This document shows, piece by piece, positions 5,005 to 5,005 of a stretch of DNA of 5,005 bases; position 1 is the first letter of the stretch; the number at the start of each line of letters is the position of its first letter. The position numbers and the translations under genes were made by a program. This DNA is from Desulfobacteraceae bacterium UBA5623 (GTDB taxonomy: Bacteria > Desulfobacterota > DSM-4660 > Desulfatiglandales > Desulfatiglandaceae), in the NCBI GenBank assembly GCA_002424495.1, contig DIKH01000021.1, positions 1-5,005 on the forward strand. The letters are read 5' to 3'. The notes below the pieces were generated by a model that searched no databases, was not told the DNA's origin, and saw nothing but the letters and a program-made list of their open reading frames with translations.

Positions 5005-5005
5005 A

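Overview
The window looks like the edge of an adaptive-immunity island on a bacterial chromosome. All credible genes lie on the minus strand, so they read from the right end of the window to the left. Base composition is moderate. Strong Shine-Dalgarno sequences precede the two CRISPR-adaptation genes. A CRISPR-linked group II-type reverse transcriptase together with CTCTGTG-type dispersed repeats suggests a sulfate-reducing or related environmental bacterium (for example Desulfobacterota). That placement is a guess from context, because no taxonomic marker gene is present.

Right part (5005 to about 4018): the C-terminal part of an unrecognised multi-pass membrane protein, a doubtful 31-codon ORF, and a 57-codon VapB-like antitoxin. 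The antitoxin's stop codon overlaps an ATG in the arrangement usual for VapBC pairs, but no PIN toxin follows. Next comes about 790 bases without a convincing gene (3228-4017). It holds a CTCTGTG/CACAGAG inverted repeat, then six copies of the 10-mer GTTTGAAGAT in both orientations. Two of these form 47-base palindromes with equal 27-base loops, and an outer pair resembles the terminal inverted repeats of a roughly 300-base element. The last part, next to the array, is probably the CRISPR leader.

Middle (3227 to 2972): a very short CRISPR array. It has two identical 37-base repeats, a decayed third repeat one period further on (73 bases) that keeps a stem-loop of different sequence, and perhaps a fourth ghost repeat. 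Repeat polarity (the ATTGAGAC end) and the position of the decayed copies both indicate minus-strand transcription with the leader on the right. A 36-base near-perfect dyad overlapping a TTGACA promoter follows, and then a complete AAA+ ATPase of the AAA_14/DUF4143 type with its own terminator.

Left part (1212 to 1): cas2 and, 30 bases later, a reverse transcriptase gene that runs off the window. The pair looks like the start of an adaptation operon able to acquire spacers from RNA. The RT may continue into a Cas1 domain or be followed by cas1 outside the window. Its catalytic box reads YSDN instead of YADD. No effector genes are visible, so the CRISPR type (type III is usual for RT-linked systems) is inferred and not seen.
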